Assembly: GCF_001307275.1 (NCBI RefSeq)
Contig: NZ_CP012831.1
Location: forward strand, 2,232,001 to 2,296,000
Direction: 5' to 3'
DNA length: 64,000 nucleotides
DNA from: Pseudomonas fluorescens
GTDB taxonomy: Bacteria > Pseudomonadota > Gammaproteobacteria > Pseudomonadales > Pseudomonadaceae
The translations under genes and the position numbers were made by a program. Below are positions 60,496 to 64,000 of this stretch, in pieces (the first letter of the stretch is position 1; every line of letters begins with the position of its first letter). The notes under the pieces were generated by a model, which was not told where the DNA came from, did no database searches, and saw only the letters and a program-made list of their open reading frames with translations.

Positions 60496-61809
60496 CTACA
60501 CCGCATCCCTTGGCAGCATCAACCCCAACGGCAACCGCACCCGAGCCTCCAGCCCGCCACCGGCGCGGTTGCGCAGCTCGACGTTGCCGCCGTGCATCGA
60601 GGCGATACGCTTGACGATGGCCAGGCCCAGCCCCGTGCCTTTCCCACCCCGGGCGCGATCGCCCCGGGTGAAGGGGTTGAAAATGGCTTCCAGCTCCGAG
60701 GGATCGATGCCGGCGCCACGGTCCATGACGCTCAGCACCACGTAAGGCGCGCTGGTGTCGCCGGAGACATAGGCCGCCACTTCGACGCCGGCGCCGGCAT
60801 GGTTCAGGGCATTGCCGATCAGGTTGTTCAACAAACGCTTCATCGACACCCGGCGCAACGGGAACGGCTGAATCGGCTCCAGGCGCAGGTGCACTTTCTC
60901 GTCGTTCTGGTTATAGGGCGCGACCACTTCCCGCACCAACTCGCTGAGGTCCACCTCTTCCACGGACTCATCACGCCCGTCGCGTATGAACGCCAGGAAC
61001 TGGTCGAGAATCGCGTCCATGTCCTCGATGTCGCGGACCATCTCATCGGTCAGGTCGGTGTGCTCGCCCATCAATTCCAGCGACAACCGCAGCCGGGTCA
61101 AGGGCGTGCGCAGGTCGTGGGAGACGCCCGCCAGCATCAGCTCGCGTTCGCGCCCGGCCTGTTCCACATCCTCGGCCATCTGGTTGAAGGCGCGGTAGAC
61201 CTCGGTCATCTCGCTGGGCGTATCGCTGATGGGCAGCCGCACGCTGCGACCCTGGCCCAGTTGGCGGGCGGCGTAGACCAGGCGCTTCAACGGTTGGTTG
61301 AGCTGGCTGACGAAGATCCACGCCGATGCCGTCGATAGCAGGCCGATGGCGAGGAACCAGCCGAGCACGTTCCAGATTTTCTGGCCGCGCAACGGATGCG
61401 GATACAACGGCACTTTCAGCCAGCCATCCCCCAGGCTTGGAGCCCGCACCCAAAGCGCCGGCGGCGAATGCATGCGCAATCGCACCTCGGTATCGGCGCC
61501 CAGTTCGGCTTGCATCTGGCGTTGATAGATCTCGCTGTAGGGCCAATGCTGCTCGCCCTCCGGCACGCCGGCACCGACGACACGGATCAGCGTCGCCGCC
61601 TCGGCAATTTTCGCCCGGTTGGTTTCGTCCGCCGCCCAATAGGCCCGCAGGGTCAAGGCAACGCCGTGGCTGTACTGTCGGTCCACGAGCACGTCTTCGT
61701 TCATCAGCAGGTACACCAACGTCAGTGCCTTGGAAAAGAGCACGACGATCAGCACCAGCCAGAGGGTGCGGGAGAAGAAACTCTGGGGGAACCAAACGGG
61801 GGTTTTCAT
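60496..61809 (-). CDS. envZ: Osmosensor histidine kinase
   Basis: The kinase has 437 residues. TM1 (about 14-36) and TM2 (about 147-169) flank a periplasmic domain of about 110 residues. HAMP (about 170-222) is followed by HisKA with His231 in LAGVSHDLRTPLTRLRLSLE and a HATPase_c with NNLIGNALNHA, VMDRGAGID and GTGLGLAIVKRI. It phosphorylates OmpR. The stop to start distance to ompR upstream is 114 bp and includes a small REP-like element, so it may be transcribed from the ompR promoter or its own. Confidence 0.93.
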   Translation of the reverse strand: MKTPVWFPQSFFSRTLWLVLIVVLFSKALTLVYLLMNEDVLVDRQYSHGVALTLRAYWAADETNRAKIAEAATLIRVVGAGVPEGEQHWPYSEIYQRQMQAELGADTEVRLRMHSPPALWVRAPSLGDGWLKVPLYPHPLRGQKIWNVLGWFLAIGLLSTASAWIFVSQLNQPLKRLVYAARQLGQGRSVRLPISDTPSEMTEVYRAFNQMAEDVEQAGRERELMLAGVSHDLRTPLTRLRLSLELMGEHTDLTDEMVRDIEDMDAILDQFLAFIRDGRDESVEEVDLSELVREVVAPYNQNDEKVHLRLEPIQPFPLRRVSMKRLLNNLIGNALNHAGAGVEVAAYVSGDTSAPYVVLSVMDRGAGIDPSELEAIFNPFTRGDRARGGKGTGLGLAIVKRIASMHGGNVELRNRAGGGLEARVRLPLGLMLPRDAV

Positions 61810-61923
61810 GAATAACCGCTACACACTTGCAGGAGCGAGCGATGCTCGCACAATGACAGACCGCGAGTCGCCTGGAAGAAGACATTTCAACCGGCCAGGC
61901 CACCCGCTCCTACAAATCGCCGA

Positions 61924-62664
61924 TCACTTGCTGGCGGCGCCATCCGGCACGAACACATAACCCACGCCCCAGACGGTCTGGATATACCGCGGCTTGGAAG
62001 GATCAGGCTCGATCATCCGGCGCAGGCGGGAAATCTGTACGTCGATGGAGCGCTCCAGCGCATCCCATTCACGACCGCGGGCCAGGTTCATCAGCTTGTC
62101 GCGGGTCAGCGGCTGGCGAGCGTTCATCACCAGGGCCTTGAGCACGGCGAACTCACCGGTGGTGAGCATGTGGACCTCATCACCGCGCTTGAGCTCACGG
62201 GTGGCCAGGGACAGTTCATAGTCGCCGAAGGTCACGCTTTCATCTTCGCTGCCCGGCGCGCCAGGCACCGGCGCCGACTGGCGACGCAGTACCGCCTTGA
62301 CGCGGGCCATCAACTCGTCGGGATTGAACGGCTTGGCCAGGTAATCGTCGGCGCCCAGTTCCAGGCCCTTGATACGGCTCAACTCGTCGCCCTTGGCGGT
62401 GAGCATGATGATCGGGATCTGGTTGTTGGCGCCGCGCAGGCGGCGGCAGGCGGTCAGGCCGTCTTCACCGGGCAGCATCAGGTCGAGTACGACCAGGTTG
62501 AACACTTCACGGGCCAGCAACCGATCCATTTGCTCGGTGTTCGGTACGGTGCGGGCACGGTAGCCCTTGCTGACGAAAAAGCGTTCCAGCAGGCTGCTCA
62601 GCCCTGGATCGTCGTCAACAATAAGAATTTTTTCGCCTTCAGCAGTTTGTGCAGTGCTGCTCAT
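61924..62664 (-). CDS. ompR: OmpR response regulator
   Basis: The regulator has 246 residues. The receiver domain has the phosphoacceptor Asp61 in FNLVVLDLMLPGEDGLTACR and the acidic pocket ILIVDDDPGLSSLLERFF. The winged-helix C-terminus has LTTGEFAVLKALVMNARQPL, TRDKLMNLARGREWDALERS and DVQISRLRRMIEPDPSKPRY. It regulates outer membrane and osmotic genes. It is transcribed first in the pair, from the divergent region shared with tex. Confidence 0.95.
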   Translation of the reverse strand: MSSTAQTAEGEKILIVDDDPGLSSLLERFFVSKGYRARTVPNTEQMDRLLAREVFNLVVLDLMLPGEDGLTACRRLRGANNQIPIIMLTAKGDELSRIKGLELGADDYLAKPFNPDELMARVKAVLRRQSAPVPGAPGSEDESVTFGDYELSLATRELKRGDEVHMLTTGEFAVLKALVMNARQPLTRDKLMNLARGREWDALERSIDVQISRLRRMIEPDPSKPRYIQTVWGVGYVFVPDGAASK

Positions 62665-63020
62665 AGGAAGCTCCTTTGATCTCGGCGCGCATTATGGCCT
62701 AGCTGCCGTTATACGCACCGTGTGCATTGTTAGCAGATTTTTCCTCTATCTCCACAAATCCGGGTATCAAGCCTACAGACCATGTCCCCCCCTCAGGACG
62801 GAACGCTGGTTATAATGCGCGGCCTTTTGTGCCAGGGAATGCCGGATCGTGATCCCGGCGTGCCATTTTTTCAGCCTTGGCAAGGCAACTTTTTGAATTT
62901 CGCGGGTCAACAGGCAGCCTTTTGACCCAGGCAGCGGCGCATGCCAGGCCGCTCAACCAGTCTCGCCGAGCCCGGTTTCTGTGGTGGCGAGCCTGATTTC
63001 ACAATTTGTCAGGTGGTTTT
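62665..63020. other. Intergenic region between ompR and tex
   Basis: About 355 bp. On the plus strand TATAAT (62811-62816) is a perfect -10 box without a good -35, about 200 bp before tex. Between them is a GC-rich leader with inverted repeats (CCGGATCGTGATCCCGG at about 62841) and two short T runs. The minus-strand half should hold the ompR promoter. No gene is seen. Confidence 0.55.
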
Positions 63021-64000
63021 ATGGACAGCATCAACAGCCGCATCGCCGAGGAACTCGGTGTACGCCCACAACAGGTCGAAGCGGCCGTCGCGCTACTCGA
63101 TGAAGGTTCCACGGTGCCGTTCATCGCCCGTTACCGGAAAGAAGTGACCGGCAGCCTCGATGACACCCAACTCCGGCATCTGGAAGAGCGCCTGCGCTAC
63201 CTGCGAGAACTCGACGAACGGCGCATCAGCATCCTGGCCAGCATCCAGGAGCAGGGCAAGCTGACCCCGCAACTCGAGCGCGACATCAAGCTGGCCGACA
63301 CCAAGACTCGTCTCGAAGACTTGTACCTGCCCTACAAGCAAAAGCGCCGCACCAAGGGCCAGATCGCCCTGGAAGCCGGCCTCGGCGAGCTGGCCGACGG
63401 CCTGTTCAACGACCCGACCCTGGCCCCGGAAACCGAAGCTGCGCGCTTCGTCGATGCCGAAAAAGGCGTGGCGGACGTGAAAGCCGCGCTGGAAGGCGCC
63501 AAGTACATCCTCATGGAGCGTTTCGCCGAAGACGCCAATCTGTTGGAAAAACTGCGCAACTTCCTCAAACAGGAAGCCATCCTCAGCGCCCGGGTCATCG
63601 TGGGCAAGGAAGAGGAAGGCGCGAAGTTCCGCGATTACTTCGAACACGACGAACCGCTCAAGAGCATGCCGTCCCACCGCGCCCTGGCGATTTTCCGGGG
63701 TCGCAACGAAGGCATCCTCAGCTCCGCCCTGAAGGTCGGTGAAGAATTGCCGGGCACCATGCACCCGTGCGAAGGCATGATCGGCCAGCAGTTCGGCATC
63801 CAGAACCAGAACCGCGCCGCCGACAAATGGCTGGCCGAAGTGGTGCGCTGGACCTGGAAGGTCAAGCTCTACACCCACCTGGAAACCGACCTGCTGGGCG
63901 AGTTGCGCGACAACGCCGAGACCGAGGCGATCAACGTGTTCGCCCACAACCTGCACGACCTGCTGCTGGCCGCACCGGCCGGCCCCCGTGCCACCCTGGG
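63021..64000 (+). CDS. tex: Tex RNA-binding transcription accessory protein (partial)
   Basis: The first 326 codons of Tex are in the window; the gene continues past the end. It opens MDSINSRIAEELGVRPQQVE and has STVPFIARYRKEVTGSLDDT, the helical Tex_N domain with LRYLRELDERRISILASIQE and DLYLPYKQKRRTKGQIALEA, as in the family. The end of the window lies at the start of the YqgF domain. Full-length Tex is about 770 residues with a C-terminal S1 domain that is not seen here. The ATG at 63021 follows AGGTGG. Confidence 0.93.
   Translation, partial: MDSINSRIAEELGVRPQQVEAAVALLDEGSTVPFIARYRKEVTGSLDDTQLRHLEERLRYLRELDERRISILASIQEQGKLTPQLERDIKLADTKTRLEDLYLPYKQKRRTKGQIALEAGLGELADGLFNDPTLAPETEAARFVDAEKGVADVKAALEGAKYILMERFAEDANLLEKLRNFLKQEAILSARVIVGKEEEGAKFRDYFEHDEPLKSMPSHRALAIFRGRNEGILSSALKVGEELPGTMHPCEGMIGQQFGIQNQNRAADKWLAEVVRWTWKVKLYTHLETDLLGELRDNAETEAINVFAHNLHDLLLAAPAGPRATL

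Overview
The window is high-GC Pseudomonas chromosome, most like the P. fluorescens group. That placement rests on the gene content (BphP, HisPMQ-type uptake, OprD porin, AguA, rfb/rml genes, DctBD, PckA-HslO-HslR-RimB-RimK-EnvZ-OmpR-Tex) and on the many REP elements of the forms TGTGGGAGCGAGCTTGCTCG and GGCGAGGGAGCTTGCTCCC. It is assigned by pattern recognition, not by a search.

Left part (1-10.7 kb): the end of a haem oxygenase and a bacteriophytochrome kinase; two paralogous small proteins flanking a vapBC toxin-antitoxin pair; a polar amino-acid ABC transporter operon ending in a METTL25/RRNAD1-like methyltransferase; an FkbM methyltransferase; and a tRNA-Thr(TGT).

10.7-15.7 kb is an AT-rich, decayed genomic island. 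The 3' end of the tRNA-Thr gene and about 85 bp beyond it recur as a 112-114 bp direct repeat at 15581-15692. Inside are a BRCT-domain protein, the C-terminal scrap of a tyrosine integrase, and a tight three-gene minus-strand operon: an HD phosphohydrolase of SAMHD1/dNTPase type, a DNA-polymerase-beta-type nucleotidyltransferase and a histidine phosphatase. I do not recognise this operon as a named system, and it is the best candidate here for an undescribed one.

15.8-34.2 kb is accessory metabolism and regulation. It holds a PanB-like/MaoC/LysE operon facing an Lrp-type regulator, a short MITE-like element, a broken RelE toxin, an alpha/beta hydrolase, a DUF3077 gene behind two unannotated small ORFs, a chemoreceptor and a RES/Xre toxin-antitoxin pair. 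It also holds an operon of a 2-oxoglutarate/Fe(II) amino-acid hydroxylase, a GNAT acetyltransferase and an AzlCD exporter, then an OprD porin, agmatine deiminase, and a 970-residue kinase-aminotransferase fusion.

34.4-64 kb is mostly core: rfbBACD (dTDP-L-rhamnose), dctBD, cysQ-nudE, yrfG, a BON-LysM protein, LysR-fdhD-formate-dehydrogenase-like oxidoreductase, a glycine-zipper protein, a hydroxyacyl-CoA dehydrogenase with a thioesterase, recQ, a subtilisin-like lipoprotein followed by a 43-residue lipoprotein, pckA, hslO, hslR, rimB-rimK, envZ-ompR and the start of tex.
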